Shown here in pieces: positions 16,841 through 26,189 of a DNA stretch of 56,046 nucleotides. A program made the position numbers and the translations under genes. This DNA comes from an uncultured Bacilli bacterium. Its GTDB lineage: Bacteria > Bacillota_I > Bacilli_A > RF39 > UBA660. Where the stretch lies: contig CALVYX010000097.1 in the NCBI GenBank assembly GCA_944372315.1, positions 1 through 56,046 of the forward strand, read 5' to 3'. Positions within the stretch are counted from its first letter, which is position 1. Each line of letters opens with the position of its first letter. The notes below the pieces were generated by a model. It was given only the letters and a program-made list of their open reading frames with translations, was not told where the DNA came from and did no database searches.

Positions 16841-18790
16841 ATGTTTAACTTAGTTTCAAAATTTAGTCCATCTGGTGATCAACCAGAAGCAATACATCAA
16901 TTAGTAGAAGGGATTAAGGAAGGAAAAAGAGATCAAGTGTTATTGGGTGCTACTGGTACTGGAAAAACCTTTACTATAGCTAATGTTATAAAAGAAGTGA
17001 ATAAACCTACTTTAATATTAGCTCATAATAAAACTTTAGCAGGACAATTATATAGTGAATTGAAAGAACTTTTTCCAAAAAACCGTGTAGAATACTTTGT
17101 TTCGTATTATGATTATTATCAACCAGAAGCTTATGTTCCTTCTACTGATACTTATATAGAAAAAGATTCCTCTATTAATGATGAAATAGATGAGTTGCGT
17201 CATTCTGCTACTAGTTCCTTATTATCAAGAGATGATGTTATTGTAGTTGCTAGTGTTTCTTGTATATATGGTATTGGTGAAGTAGAAGAATATGAAAATA
17301 AAATGTTAACTTTAAATGTAGGAGACACTATTGATCGTGACCAAGTTTTGATGAAATTGGTGGATATGTTATATGAAAGGAATGATATAGATTTTAAACG
17401 TGGTACTTTTAGAGTAAAAGGAGATGTTTTAGAAATTATTCCTTCGAATGATAGAACTAATGGGATTAGAGTTGAATTTTTTGGTGATGAAATTGATCGA
17501 ATTAGTGAAATAGATCCCTTGACTGGATCTATTAAAACAAATAAAAAAACTATTTCTATATTTCCAGCTAGTCACTTTGTAACTAGTGAAGAAAAGTTAA
17601 AAGTAGCATTAAAAACAATAAAAGAAGAATTACAGGATAGACTAAAATATTTTAAAGAAAATAATAAATTATTAGAGTATCAAAGATTAGAACAACGAAC
17701 TAATTATGATTTAGAAATGTTAGAGGAAACTGGATTTTGTACTGGTGTAGAAAATTATTCTCGCCATTTAGCAGGAAGAAAAGCTGGAGAAACCCCTACT
17801 ACTCTTATGGATTTCTTTCCTAAAGATTATTTATTAGTTATAGACGAATCACACGTTACTATTCCACAGGTAAGAGGTATGTATAATGGAGATAGAGCAA
17901 GAAAACAGAATCTTGTTGATTATGGATTTAGATTACCTAGTGCTTTAGATAACAGACCATTAAAATTTGATGAATTTGAAAAAAAGATTAATCAAGTTAT
18001 ATATGTTTCAGCAACTCCAGGTGACTATGAGTTAGAAAAAGTTAATAATCATTATGTTGAACAAATAATTAGGCCAACAGGCTTATTAGATCCAATAATA
18101 GAAGTTAGAAAAAGTGAAGGGCAAATTGATGATTTAGTTGGTGAAATTAAAACAAGAATGCAAAATAATGAAAGAGTTTTAATTACAACATTAACTATTC
18201 GTATGGCAGAAGAGTTGACAAATTATTTGAAGGATTTAGATATCAAGGTAGCGTATCTTCATACAGAAGTTAAAACTTTAGAGAGAATGCAAATAATAAG
18301 AGATTTGCGTTTAGGAAAATACGACTGTATTGTTGGGATTAACTTATTAAGAGAGGGAATTGATATACCAGAAGTTAGTTTAATAGCGATATTAGATGCT
18401 GATAAAGAAGGCTTTTTACGTAGCAGTCGTAGTTTAATTCAAACAATAGGTCGTTGTGCTAGAAATGCCCATGGTAAATGTATTATGTACGGAGATAAGA
18501 TTACCGATTCGATGGATTATGCTATTAAAGAAACTATGCGTCGTCGCCAAATTCAAGAGGAATATAATCGTATTCACAATATTACTCCTAAAACTATTTC
18601 TAAAGAAATCAGAGAAGTAATAAGTAATGTTGATGAAAGTAAAGATAAAAAGACTAAGGCAACTAAAAAAGAATTAGTTAAAACCATGGATAAAATAGAA
18701 CAAGAAATGAAAGAAGCAGCTAAAAAGCTTGATTTTGAAAGAGCTATGGAATTACGTGATATTTTATTTGAAATGAAGAGTGGAATGTAA
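16841..18790 (+). CDS. uvrB: UvrABC excision nuclease subunit B
   Basis: Damage-verifying helicase of nucleotide excision repair. It is loaded by UvrA, opens the DNA and recruits UvrC. Walker A is [10 protein letters not shown] near residue 40. The beta-hairpin that probes the lesion is in [20 protein letters not shown]. Helicase motifs [37 protein letters not shown] and QTIGRCARN are all present, and a C-terminal UVR motif (about 612-645) contacts UvrC. Two earlier in-frame ATGs exist (16826 and 16832), but GGAGATGATT sits just before ATG 16841 and the family begins FxLVSKF. It overlaps the next gene by one base. Confidence 0.96.
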   Translation: MFNLVSKFSPSGDQPEAIHQLVEGIKEGKRDQVLLGATGTGKTFTIANVIKEVNKPTLILAHNKTLAGQLYSELKELFPKNRVEYFVSYYDYYQPEAYVPSTDTYIEKDSSINDEIDELRHSATSSLLSRDDVIVVASVSCIYGIGEVEEYENKMLTLNVGDTIDRDQVLMKLVDMLYERNDIDFKRGTFRVKGDVLEIIPSNDRTNGIRVEFFGDEIDRISEIDPLTGSIKTNKKTISIFPASHFVTSEEKLKVALKTIKEELQDRLKYFKENNKLLEYQRLEQRTNYDLEMLEETGFCTGVENYSRHLAGRKAGETPTTLMDFFPKDYLLVIDESHVTIPQVRGMYNGDRARKQNLVDYGFRLPSALDNRPLKFDEFEKKINQVIYVSATPGDYELEKVNNHYVEQIIRPTGLLDPIIEVRKSEGQIDDLVGEIKTRMQNNERVLITTLTIRMAEELTNYLKDLDIKVAYLHTEVKTLERMQIIRDLRLGKYDCIVGINLLREGIDIPEVSLIAILDADKEGFLRSSRSLIQTIGRCARNAHGKCIMYGDKITDSMDYAIKETMRRRQIQEEYNRIHNITPKTISKEIREVISNVDESKDKKTKATKKELVKTMDKIEQEMKEAAKKLDFERAMELRDILFEMKSGM

Positions 18791-19629
18791 TGCAATTTAA
18801 AAAGATATATATTGAGATAACTAATTGTTGTAATTTAAACTGTTCTTTTTGTAATAATAATAGTAGAACCAAAGAATTTATGAGTATAAGTGATTTTGAG
18901 CATATAATTAATGAAATTAAAGGTTATACTAATTATATTTATCTTCATGTAAAAGGAGAACCATTATTACATCCAAAATTAAAGGAAATTTTAGATATTT
19001 GTAGAAGCAATAATATGATAGTTAATATTACTACTAATGGTACTCTTATAAGAAAACGGAAAGATATTATTTTAAATTCTTTTTGTGTGAGACAATTAAA
19101 TTTTTCTCTCCATTCAGAAAACAATATATCAACATATTTAGAGGATATTTTTGTAAGTGCTAAAGAATTATCCACAAAAATGTTTATAAGTTATCGTTTA
19201 TGGACTCTTAAGGATTATAAATTAGATAAAAAATCCACAGAAATTGTAAAAAAAATAATTAATACATACAATTTATCAACAAAAGTAGTGGATAAACTTT
19301 ATAAAGAGAATTCAATAAAAATTTCTTTCAACACTTTTGTGAATAAAGATAATTTATTTAAATGGCCTGATTTAAATCATGTTGGAAAAAATGATAATTT
19401 TTGTTATGGATTAAAAACCCATATTGGGATATTGGTAGATGGAACTGTAGTTCCTTGCTGCCTAGATGGTGAGGGAATAATTAATTTAGGTAATATTTTT
19501 GAAGAATCCTTAAGTGATATTTTAAAAAGTAAACGAGTTAAAAATTTAATAAAAGGTTTTGCTAATAATCAATGCGTAGAAGAATTATGTTCAAAATGCA
19601 CTTTTAAAAATAGATTTCATTATAAATAA
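18790..19629 (+). CDS. Radical SAM/SPASM enzyme of unknown substrate
   Basis: A 279-residue protein whose N-terminus carries the radical SAM cluster motif CxxxCxxC (CNLNCSFC). GEPLLHP then corresponds to the SAM-binding GGE-type motif, so it should bind a 4Fe-4S cluster and SAM. The C-terminal part has further cysteines (VPCCLDG and CVEELCSKC), the pattern of a SPASM-type auxiliary cluster domain. SPASM proteins often modify peptides or carry out sugar or cofactor steps, but no precursor peptide is visible nearby. It starts one base into the uvrB stop codon (TAATG) and is thus coupled to DNA repair transcription. That may be coincidence; no function can be named. Confidence 0.8.
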   Translation: MQFKKIYIEITNCCNLNCSFCNNNSRTKEFMSISDFEHIINEIKGYTNYIYLHVKGEPLLHPKLKEILDICRSNNMIVNITTNGTLIRKRKDIILNSFCVRQLNFSLHSENNISTYLEDIFVSAKELSTKMFISYRLWTLKDYKLDKKSTEIVKKIINTYNLSTKVVDKLYKENSIKISFNTFVNKDNLFKWPDLNHVGKNDNFCYGLKTHIGILVDGTVVPCCLDGEGIINLGNIFEESLSDILKSKRVKNLIKGFANNQCVEELCSKCTFKNRFHYK

Positions 19630-19633
19630 TCTG

Positions 19634-19642
19634 TGGTATAAT
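19634..19642 (+). promoter_or_regulatory. Extended -10 promoter for the YqeG-like gene
   Basis: TGG followed by TATAAT (19637-19642). There is no good -35 box. Confidence 0.5.
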
Positions 19643-19666
19643 ACATTTGATTTGTGGAGTGATAAT

Positions 19667-20254
19667 ATGGCTAATAAAAATACAGAAATGTTAAAAGTTT
19701 TTTTTGGAGTAATGAGAAATGATAATAACTATATAAATTTAGTCATTCCTAATTGCTATGTTAAAGATGTCTATAGTATAAATTATGAAGATTTATATCA
19801 AAGAGGATACCATAACATTGTCTTTGATGTTGATAATACATTGTTACCAGTAAATGATACCAATGTTCCAGAATCTTTAATAGAGTTGTTTGAATGCTTA
19901 AAAAATGGTGGATTTAATATATGTGTTGTATCCAATAATGAAGAGGAAAGAGTAAAATATCCGGCAGATAAATTAGGTGTTTTATATATATCAAAAGCTA
20001 ATAAACCTAATAAAGAAGCTTTTGATAGGGCTTTAGATATATTAGAATCAGGAAGTGATAATACTATAATGGTTGGAGATCAAATGTTAAGTGATATTAA
20101 AGGAGCCAACGAATATGGGCTTTATACTATTTTAGTTGATCCACTAGAAGATAAATATGATATTAAAACTGGTACAAGTAGAGTATTACAGGATATAATG
20201 ATAAAAAAATTAAGTAAAAAAAATATATTCCATAGGAACAATTATTATAAGTAG
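19667..20254 (+). CDS. YqeG-like HAD IIIA phosphatase
   Basis: A 195-residue haloacid-dehalogenase phosphatase. FDVDNTLLP is motif I with the nucleophilic Asp and the acid/base Asp two residues later. VVSNNEEER is motif II and [10 protein letters not shown] carries the motif III Lys. [18 protein letters not shown] is motif IV with the magnesium ligands. This matches the YqeG family (HAD subclass IIIA, no large cap); yeast Gep4, of the same group, dephosphorylates phosphatidylglycerophosphate. That activity is possible here but unproven. Start ATG 19667 is chosen for GGAGTGAT just upstream; ATG 19652 has no site. It is followed 11 bp later by uvrA. Confidence 0.85.
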   Translation: MANKNTEMLKVFFGVMRNDNNYINLVIPNCYVKDVYSINYEDLYQRGYHNIVFDVDNTLLPVNDTNVPESLIELFECLKNGGFNICVVSNNEEERVKYPADKLGVLYISKANKPNKEAFDRALDILESGSDNTIMVGDQMLSDIKGANEYGLYTILVDPLEDKYDIKTGTSRVLQDIMIKKLSKKNIFHRNNYYK

Positions 20255-20265
20255 TAGGTGATAAT

Positions 20266-23073
20266 ATGAACGAAATAATTATAAAAGGAGCACGAGAAAA
20301 TAATTTAAAAAACGTTGATTTAACTTTGCCTAAGAATAAATTAATAGTTATGACTGGTGTTTCAGGAAGTGGTAAAAGCAGCCTAGCATTTGATACTATA
20401 TATGCTGAAGGGCAAAGGCGTTATGTTGAAAGTTTGAGCGCTTATGCTAGACAATTTTTGGGTGGAACTGAAAAACCAGACGTTGATTCGATCGAAGGAC
20501 TTTCGCCTTCCATCAGTATTGATCAAAAAACAACTAATAAAAATCCACGTTCTACGGTAGGAACTGTAACTGAAATATATGATTATTTAAGACTATTGTA
20601 TGCAAGAATAGGAACCCCTTATTGTCCTAATCACCACATACCAATCAAAGCACAAAGTGTTGAGGAGATGGTTAATAAATTACTTGAATATGAATTAGGA
20701 ACTAAATTTGTAATTATGGCACCAGTGGTACATGGTGAAAAGGGAACACATAAAGAATTGTTTGAAAAGTTACGTAGTGAGGGGTTTGTACGAGTACGTG
20801 TTAATGGTGAAATGCGTGATTTATCAGAAGATATAGTGCTAGATAAAAATATTAAAGATAATATAGATGTTATTGTAGACAGATTAATTTTAAAAGAAGA
20901 TATAAGAGGCAGATTACATGAATCTATTGAAGTAGCAACTAAAATAGCTAACGGAAAAGTAGTAATAGAGATACCAGGAGATAAAGAAATTTTATTTTCT
21001 GAAAGCTTTGCTTGCCCCTATTGTGAGTTTTCATTACCAGAATTAGAACCTAGATTATTTAGTTTTAATTCTCCATATGGAGCATGTCCCGATTGTAAAG
21101 GGTTAGGTATTAAACTTAATATTGATCCTGATTTAGTAATTCCTAATCAAGATTTATCTATCAATGACGGTTGTATTGCTACTTTAAGTGATGATCAAGA
21201 AGGAATTTACTACAAAAGATTAGAAGCTGTTTGTAATTACTATGATATTGATATGGACAAACCATTTAAAGATTTAACTAAAAAAGAAAAGCAAATAATT
21301 TTATATGGCTCTCCTGATAAAGTTGATTTTAAATACACTACTAGAGGAGGAACTTCATATAATCAAAAAGATTATTATGAAGGAATTATTACTAATTTAC
21401 AACGTCGTTATATGGAAACCGGTAGTAATTGGATTAGAGAATGGCTAGAAAATTACATGGTAGAAAAAGAATGTGAGACATGTAAGGGAGCAAGATTAAC
21501 AGATAGTGTTTTATCAGTATTAATTGGTAAAAAAAATATTTATCAAATGACTTGTATGAGTATAAAAGAGTTAGTGACTTTTTTTGATGAACTACATCTT
21601 ACAAAAGAGCAGGAAAAAATTTCTGGTTTATTAATTAAAGAAATAAAGAATAGATTAAGTTTTCTTAAAAATGTAGGACTAGAGTATTTGACATTGAATA
21701 GAATGGCAGGAACTTTATCAGGTGGAGAAGCCCAAAGAATAAGGTTGGCTACTCAAATCGGTTCAAGACTTACTGGAGTTCTATATGTTTTAGATGAACC
21801 TAGTATTGGGTTGCATCAAAAGGATAATGATAAATTAATAAAAGCTTTAGAAGAAATGCGTGATTTAGGGAATACCTTAATTGTGGTTGAACATGACACT
21901 GATACTATGTTGGCTGCAGATTATCTAGTTGATGTTGGTCCAGGTGCTGGTGAAAATGGTGGAGAAATCGTAGCAGCTGGTACTCCAGAAGAGGTAATGA
22001 AAAATGATAATAGTATCACGGGACGTTATCTAAGTGGTAAAGAAAAAATTGAAATTCCTAAAGAAAGAAGAAAAGGTAATGGATTGTTTATTGAAGTAAA
22101 AGGTGCTCGTGAAAATAATTTAAAAAATATTAATGTTAAATTTCCTTTAGGAACATTCACCTGTGTTACCGGAGTATCAGGAAGTGGTAAAAGCAGTTTG
22201 GTAATGGAAATACTATGTAAAGCGGCACTAAATTATTTGTATCATACTAAAGATAAACCCGGGAAACACAAAAAAATTATTGGGTTAGAAAATATTGATA
22301 AAGTTGTTGATATAACACAAAATCCAATTGGAAGAACTCCTCGTAGTAATCCTGCTACTTATACAGGTGTATTTGATGATATAAGGACTCTATTTACAAC
22401 AACAAAAGAAGCTAAAATGTATGGATTTGGAAAAGAAAGATTTTCTTTCAATGTAAAAGGCGGAAGATGTGAAGCTTGTCGTGGCGATGGGGTAAAAAAA
22501 ATAGAAATGCATTTTTTACCAGATGTTTATATTCCGTGTGAAGTTTGTCATGGTACTAGATATAATAGTGAAACTTTAAAAATTAAATATAAAGGAAAAA
22601 ATATTGCAGAAGTTTTAGATATGCGAGTTAAGGAAGCTTTAGAGTTTTTTGAAAATGTTCCTAAAATAAAAAACAAATTACAAGTTCTATATGATGTTGG
22701 ATTAGGATATATTAAATTAGGACAAAGTGCTCCTACTTTATCAGGTGGAGAAGCAGGCCGTGTTAAATTAGCTAAGGAATTACAAAGAAAAGCAACGGGG
22801 AAAACTTTATTTATTCTAGATGAACCAACAACAGGCTTACATTCAGCAGATATTAAGAGATTACTTGCAATTATTCAAAAAATAGTAGATAATAATGATA
22901 CAGTAATAGTAATAGAACATAACTTAGATATGATTAAAACTGCTGATTATATAATTGATATTGGACCAAACGGTGGAGATGATGGTGGAGAAGTTATTGC
23001 AACAGGAACTCCAGAGCAAATTGTAAAAAATAAAAACTCATATACTGGAATGTTCTTAAGTAAAATGTTATAG
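20266..23073 (+). CDS. uvrA: UvrABC excision nuclease subunit A
   Basis: The damage sensor of nucleotide excision repair: a dimeric ABC ATPase that finds distorted DNA and loads UvrB. The 935 residues hold two ATPase halves: Walker [13 protein letters not shown] and [12 protein letters not shown], signatures [13 protein letters not shown] and [13 protein letters not shown], and Walker [14 protein letters not shown] and [13 protein letters not shown]. Cys pairs of the zinc modules are seen at CPYCEF...CPDCKG, CETCKG and CEACRGDG...CEVCHG. All motifs are intact. Unlike most Firmicutes it is not adjacent to uvrB; two genes separate them. AGGTGAT precedes the ATG. Confidence 0.97.
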   Translation: MNEIIIKGARENNLKNVDLTLPKNKLIVMTGVSGSGKSSLAFDTIYAEGQRRYVESLSAYARQFLGGTEKPDVDSIEGLSPSISIDQKTTNKNPRSTVGTVTEIYDYLRLLYARIGTPYCPNHHIPIKAQSVEEMVNKLLEYELGTKFVIMAPVVHGEKGTHKELFEKLRSEGFVRVRVNGEMRDLSEDIVLDKNIKDNIDVIVDRLILKEDIRGRLHESIEVATKIANGKVVIEIPGDKEILFSESFACPYCEFSLPELEPRLFSFNSPYGACPDCKGLGIKLNIDPDLVIPNQDLSINDGCIATLSDDQEGIYYKRLEAVCNYYDIDMDKPFKDLTKKEKQIILYGSPDKVDFKYTTRGGTSYNQKDYYEGIITNLQRRYMETGSNWIREWLENYMVEKECETCKGARLTDSVLSVLIGKKNIYQMTCMSIKELVTFFDELHLTKEQEKISGLLIKEIKNRLSFLKNVGLEYLTLNRMAGTLSGGEAQRIRLATQIGSRLTGVLYVLDEPSIGLHQKDNDKLIKALEEMRDLGNTLIVVEHDTDTMLAADYLVDVGPGAGENGGEIVAAGTPEEVMKNDNSITGRYLSGKEKIEIPKERRKGNGLFIEVKGARENNLKNINVKFPLGTFTCVTGVSGSGKSSLVMEILCKAALNYLYHTKDKPGKHKKIIGLENIDKVVDITQNPIGRTPRSNPATYTGVFDDIRTLFTTTKEAKMYGFGKERFSFNVKGGRCEACRGDGVKKIEMHFLPDVYIPCEVCHGTRYNSETLKIKYKGKNIAEVLDMRVKEALEFFENVPKIKNKLQVLYDVGLGYIKLGQSAPTLSGGEAGRVKLAKELQRKATGKTLFILDEPTTGLHSADIKRLLAIIQKIVDNNDTVIVIEHNLDMIKTADYIIDIGPNGGDDGGEVIATGTPEQIVKNKNSYTGMFLSKML

Positions 23074-23081
23074 GAGGAACT

Positions 23082-23513
23082 ATGAAAATAGTAATTGTTG
23101 ATAAAAATGATAAAGCGAGATTAAATAAACTTTTAGAGTGGTTTATTTATATGATTGGTTATACAATATCATTTTTGTTAATATCTTTGTTGTTCGGTGG
23201 AAGCTTTCGAATTGATACAGAACACAAAATATTTTATTCATTTGTAGCAGTGGTATTAATCTTTTTACTTAATAAAACAGTAAAACCAATATTGTTTAAG
23301 TTAACTCTTCCAATAACAGGGTTAACTATGGGATTGTTTTACTTTGTTATTAATATGATCATCTTGAAATTAGTAGATTTTATCATGTTAGATAAATTAA
23401 ACTTTACAAGTGCTTGGAAATTATTCTTTATTGCTGTACTATTAGCTGTAACTAATGTTGTGATAGAACAATTAGTAATTAAACCTATTGTAAGGAGGTT
23501 TAAAAGAAAATGA
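23082..23513 (+). CDS. YvlD-like four-helix membrane protein (phage holin superfamily IV type)
   Basis: A 143-residue protein with four hydrophobic segments (about 20-42, 48-68, 80-102, 108-128). The pattern LLNKTVKPILFKLTLPITGLTMGLFYFVINMIILKLVDF matches YvlD-type proteins, annotated as phage holin family IV, although they are chromosomal genes and not from phages. The function is unknown; in Bacillus yvlD lies between uvrA and lgt, the same place as here. It starts after a GGAGG ribosome site and overlaps lgt by four bases (ATGA). Confidence 0.78.
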   Translation: MKIVIVDKNDKARLNKLLEWFIYMIGYTISFLLISLLFGGSFRIDTEHKIFYSFVAVVLIFLLNKTVKPILFKLTLPITGLTMGLFYFVINMIILKLVDFIMLDKLNFTSAWKLFFIAVLLAVTNVVIEQLVIKPIVRRFKRK

Positions 23514-24325
23514 ATAGAGTAGCATTAGATTTAGGATTTATTCAAATATATTGGTATTCAATTTTTATCTTATTAGGTCTATTAGTAGGACTAGCAGTAA
23601 TATATAAAGAAATAAAAAAACAGAAGATAAATACTGACTTTTTCACTAATTTAGCTTTTTATTCCATTATTATAGGAATAATTTCGGCAAGATTATATTA
23701 TGTTTTGTTTAACCTAGATTATTATAGTCAAAATGTTTTGGAAATTTTTGAAATTTGGAATGGAGGTCTTGCTATTCATGGAGGTTTAATTGGTGGAGGA
23801 TTATTTGCTTTATTCTATTGTCATAAATATAAAGTTAATATATATAGAATATTTGATATATGTGTTGTTGGCTTAATTCTAGCTCAGGCAATAGGAAGAT
23901 GGGGAAATTTCTTTAATCAAGAAGCCTATGGAATGCTAACCACAAAAGAAACTTTATTATCATTACATATACCTGATTTTATTATTGACGGAATGTTTAT
24001 AAATGGTGAATATTATCATCCGGCATTTTTATACGAGTCAATATGGAATCTTTTAGGATTTGTTGTATTGATTGTTATTAGAAAAGTATCTAAATATTTA
24101 AAGACAGGGCAATTAACAGGAATATATTTAGTTTGGTATTCAGTAGGTAGAGTTTTTATCGAAGGCATGAGGACAGATAGTTTAATGTTAGGTAGTATTA
24201 AAGTTGCACAATTAGTATCAATTGTATTAATTATAGCAGGAATTATATTGATTGTTGTTAGAAAGAAAGGTTCACGATTTGACAATCTTTATCGTGAAGG
24301 TGAAAAAAATGAAGTCAAATTTTGA
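23510..24325 (+). CDS. lgt: Prolipoprotein diacylglyceryl transferase Lgt
   Basis: Transfers diacylglycerol from phosphatidylglycerol to the lipobox cysteine of prelipoproteins, the first step of lipoprotein maturation in the membrane. The 271 residues have about seven hydrophobic segments. The family signature IGRWGNFFNQEAYG (the Lgt signature with the essential Arg and Asn) is near residues 127-140. HGGLIGG precedes it and RVFIEGMRTDS follows. It overlaps the upstream yvlD-like gene by four bases and trxB by 17 bases, so the three are one operon. Confidence 0.95.
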   Translation: MNRVALDLGFIQIYWYSIFILLGLLVGLAVIYKEIKKQKINTDFFTNLAFYSIIIGIISARLYYVLFNLDYYSQNVLEIFEIWNGGLAIHGGLIGGGLFALFYCHKYKVNIYRIFDICVVGLILAQAIGRWGNFFNQEAYGMLTTKETLLSLHIPDFIIDGMFINGEYYHPAFLYESIWNLLGFVVLIVIRKVSKYLKTGQLTGIYLVWYSVGRVFIEGMRTDSLMLGSIKVAQLVSIVLIIAGIILIVVRKKGSRFDNLYREGEKNEVKF

Positions 24326-25223
24326 CGTAGTTATTATTGGAGCTGGTGTTGCAGGAATGACAGCGGCCATTTATTTAAAAAGAAGTGGCATTAACTGTTG
24401 CTTATTAGAACGAGAAATACCTGGAGGACAAATAAATAAATCATCATCAGTAAAAAATTATCCTGGCTTCATAGATATTACAGGGCCTGATTTATCTAAT
24501 AGTATTTTTAAACAAGTAAGTGAATTAGGAGTTACTTATAAATATGGAAATGTATTAAAAATAGAGTTAAAAGAAGATTTAAAAATTATTAAAACAGATT
24601 TAGAAGAAATATCTACTAAAAATATTATTATTGCTACTGGAAGAAAACCTAGAAAACTAGATATCAAAGGAGAAGATAAGTTGGTTGGAAAGGGAGTTAG
24701 TTATTGTGCTTTATGTGATGCTAATTTCTTTAAAGATCAAGACGTAGCAGTTATAGGCGGAGCTAACAGTGCTTTAGAAGAAGCAATTTACTTGTCTGGA
24801 ATATGTAAAACTGTAACGATTATTCATAGAAGAAACGAGTTGACTGCTGAAGATATTTTCAAAGAAAAAATAAAAAATATTTCTAATATAAAATTAAAGC
24901 TAGGATATGTAGTAAAAGAGTTAATAGCTAAAGACGAAAAATTATCATCAATTATTATTAAGACCAATAATAAAGAAGAAGAATTATCAGTAAAAGGATG
25001 TTTTATATATATAGGACAAATTCCTTCTAGTGAAGCTTTCAAAAATATCTTAAATTTTGATAAAGATGGATATATTAAAGTAAATAAGCATAACGAAACT
25101 AATATTAAAGGTATTTATGCAGCGGGAGATATTATAAAAAAAGATGCTTATCAATTATTGACTGCTATGAGTGATGGAGTAATTGCAGCAGTAAATTGTA
25201 TTAAAGATATCAAAAATAGTTAA
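24309..25223 (+). CDS. trxB: Thioredoxin reductase (NADPH, FAD)
   Basis: Keeps thioredoxin reduced with electrons from NADPH. The 304 residues contain the FAD Rossmann motif VVIIGAGVAGMTAAIY, the redox-active disulfide CALC with the usual Asp after it (CALCDANFF), and the NADPH motif VIGGANSALEEAIYLS. The C-terminal FAD block GIYAAGDI completes it. An in-frame ATG at 24252 lies inside lgt, but AAGGTGA before ATG 24309 and the family N-terminus (FDVVIIGAG) fix the start. In Bacillus trxB is in the same neighbourhood as lgt. The gene ends just before a combined terminator and promoter. Confidence 0.93.
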   Translation: MKSNFDVVIIGAGVAGMTAAIYLKRSGINCCLLEREIPGGQINKSSSVKNYPGFIDITGPDLSNSIFKQVSELGVTYKYGNVLKIELKEDLKIIKTDLEEISTKNIIIATGRKPRKLDIKGEDKLVGKGVSYCALCDANFFKDQDVAVIGGANSALEEAIYLSGICKTVTIIHRRNELTAEDIFKEKIKNISNIKLKLGYVVKELIAKDEKLSSIIIKTNNKEEELSVKGCFIYIGQIPSSEAFKNILNFDKDGYIKVNKHNETNIKGIYAAGDIIKKDAYQLLTAMSDGVIAAVNCIKDIKNS

Positions 25224-25229
25224 TATTTC

Positions 25230-25258
25230 TTGACTAAAAAACACTTATGTGCTATCTT
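25230..25258 (+). promoter_or_regulatory. secE-nusG promoter
   Basis: TTGACT (25230-25235), 17 bp, TATCTT (25253-25258) with TGC before it. It lies between the arms of the trxB terminator hairpin. Confidence 0.7.
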
Positions 25259-25284
25259 ATAACTGACACATCAAAGTGTTTTTA
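25236..25284 (+). terminator. Long hairpin after trxB overlapping the secE promoter
   Basis: The left arm AAAACACTT-ATGTG (25238-25251) pairs with CACAT-CA-AAGTGTTTT (ending about 25281), with a long loop and a T-rich tail. The -10 box of the secE promoter is in the loop, so a read-through transcript can fold it while the new secE transcript cannot. Confidence 0.55.
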
Positions 25285-25311
25285 TTTTGGTAAAATAAGG
25301 TAGGGGATATT

Positions 25312-25644
25312 ATGGTAAAAGAAACAAAAAAAACAAAGAAAAATGCTGAAATTGAAAAGAAAGTAACAAAACAAGACGTAACAAAAAAAGAACATAAAAA
25401 TATTTCTAAGAAAAAAGAAAATAAAAAAGTAGAAAAAAAGGATAGCAAGCAAAAAAAAGTTGGGTTATTTAAAAAAATAGGTAACTGGTTTAAATCTGTC
25501 ATAAAAGAAGTTTCAAAGGTTAGATGGACTTCTAAAAAAGAAATGATTAAATACTCTATTGCAACAATTGTTTTTATAATTTTCTTTGCACTATTCTTCT
25601 ATGCTATTGAATTATTAATGGCATTCTTAAAATCTTTAATATAG
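25312..25644 (+). CDS. secE: Preprotein translocase subunit SecE
   Basis: A small membrane subunit that clamps SecY in the secretion channel. The last 60 residues are a standard single-spanning SecE: an amphipathic helix (WFKSVIKEVSKVRW), a conserved TSKKEMIKYS hinge, and one membrane segment (about 85-108). The first 50 residues are an extra tail made almost only of Lys, Glu, Asn, Thr and Asp, which Bacillus SecE (about 60 residues in all) lacks. secE directly precedes nusG, the universal order. AGGGGAT lies before the ATG. Confidence 0.92.
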   Translation: MVKETKKTKKNAEIEKKVTKQDVTKKEHKNISKKKENKKVEKKDSKQKKVGLFKKIGNWFKSVIKEVSKVRWTSKKEMIKYSIATIVFIIFFALFFYAIELLMAFLKSLI

Positions 25645-25654
25645 GGGTGAATTT

Positions 25655-26188
25655 ATGGAAAAACAATGGTATGTGGTAAATACTTATTCAGGACATGAAA
25701 GCAAAGTAAAAGAAAAACTTGAGATGAAAGCAAACTCTATGGATATGAAAGATTATATTTTTAGAGTAATCATTCCAGAACAAAAAGAAATTGAAGTAAA
25801 AGATGGTGTGCAAAAAGAAAAAGTAAAAAAAATGTTTCCTGGATATATTCTAGTAGAAATGGTAATGAGCGATGAAGCTTGGTATGTAGTAAGAAATACT
25901 CCAGGAGTTACAGGATTTATCGGTTCCAGTGGTAAAGGAGCAAAGCCAACACCATTACAACCATATGAAGTCGATACTATTTTAAGAAATATGGGTATTA
26001 GTAGATTTGAGTCTGATCAAGAATTAGAAGTAGGTACAAAAGTTAAAATCGTTGCAGGTCCATTTAATGGAATGTATGGTACTATTTCTAATATTGATAT
26101 GCCAAATCAAAAATTAGAATTAAATGTTGATTTATTTGGACAAGAAACATCAGTTGAGGTAGAGTTATCACAAATAGAGGTAGCGTAA
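25655..26188 (+). CDS. nusG: Transcription termination/antitermination factor NusG
   Basis: Binds the RNA polymerase clamp and, through its KOW domain, the ribosome or Rho. The 177 residues have an NGN domain (about 5-105) beginning WYVVNTYSGHE and containing MFPGYILVEMVM and VRNTPGVTGFIG. A short linker and a KOW domain (about 125-177) with VKIVAGPFNGMYGTISNID follow. The length is normal. It follows secE by 10 bp. The next gene begins one base after its stop codon, and that gene is not rplK, which is unusual. Confidence 0.97.
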   Translation: MEKQWYVVNTYSGHESKVKEKLEMKANSMDMKDYIFRVIIPEQKEIEVKDGVQKEKVKKMFPGYILVEMVMSDEAWYVVRNTPGVTGFIGSSGKGAKPTPLQPYEVDTILRNMGISRFESDQELEVGTKVKIVAGPFNGMYGTISNIDMPNQKLELNVDLFGQETSVEVELSQIEVA

Positions 26189-26189
26189 T

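Noticed and set aside
18790..19629. Peptide natural-product cluster around the radical SAM/SPASM enzyme
   Set aside because: No short precursor peptide, protease or exporter lies nearby; flanking genes are uvrB and a phosphatase.
23082..23513. Phage remnant based on holin-like family name
   Set aside because: There are no other phage genes, and the place between uvrA and lgt matches the chromosomal yvlD gene.
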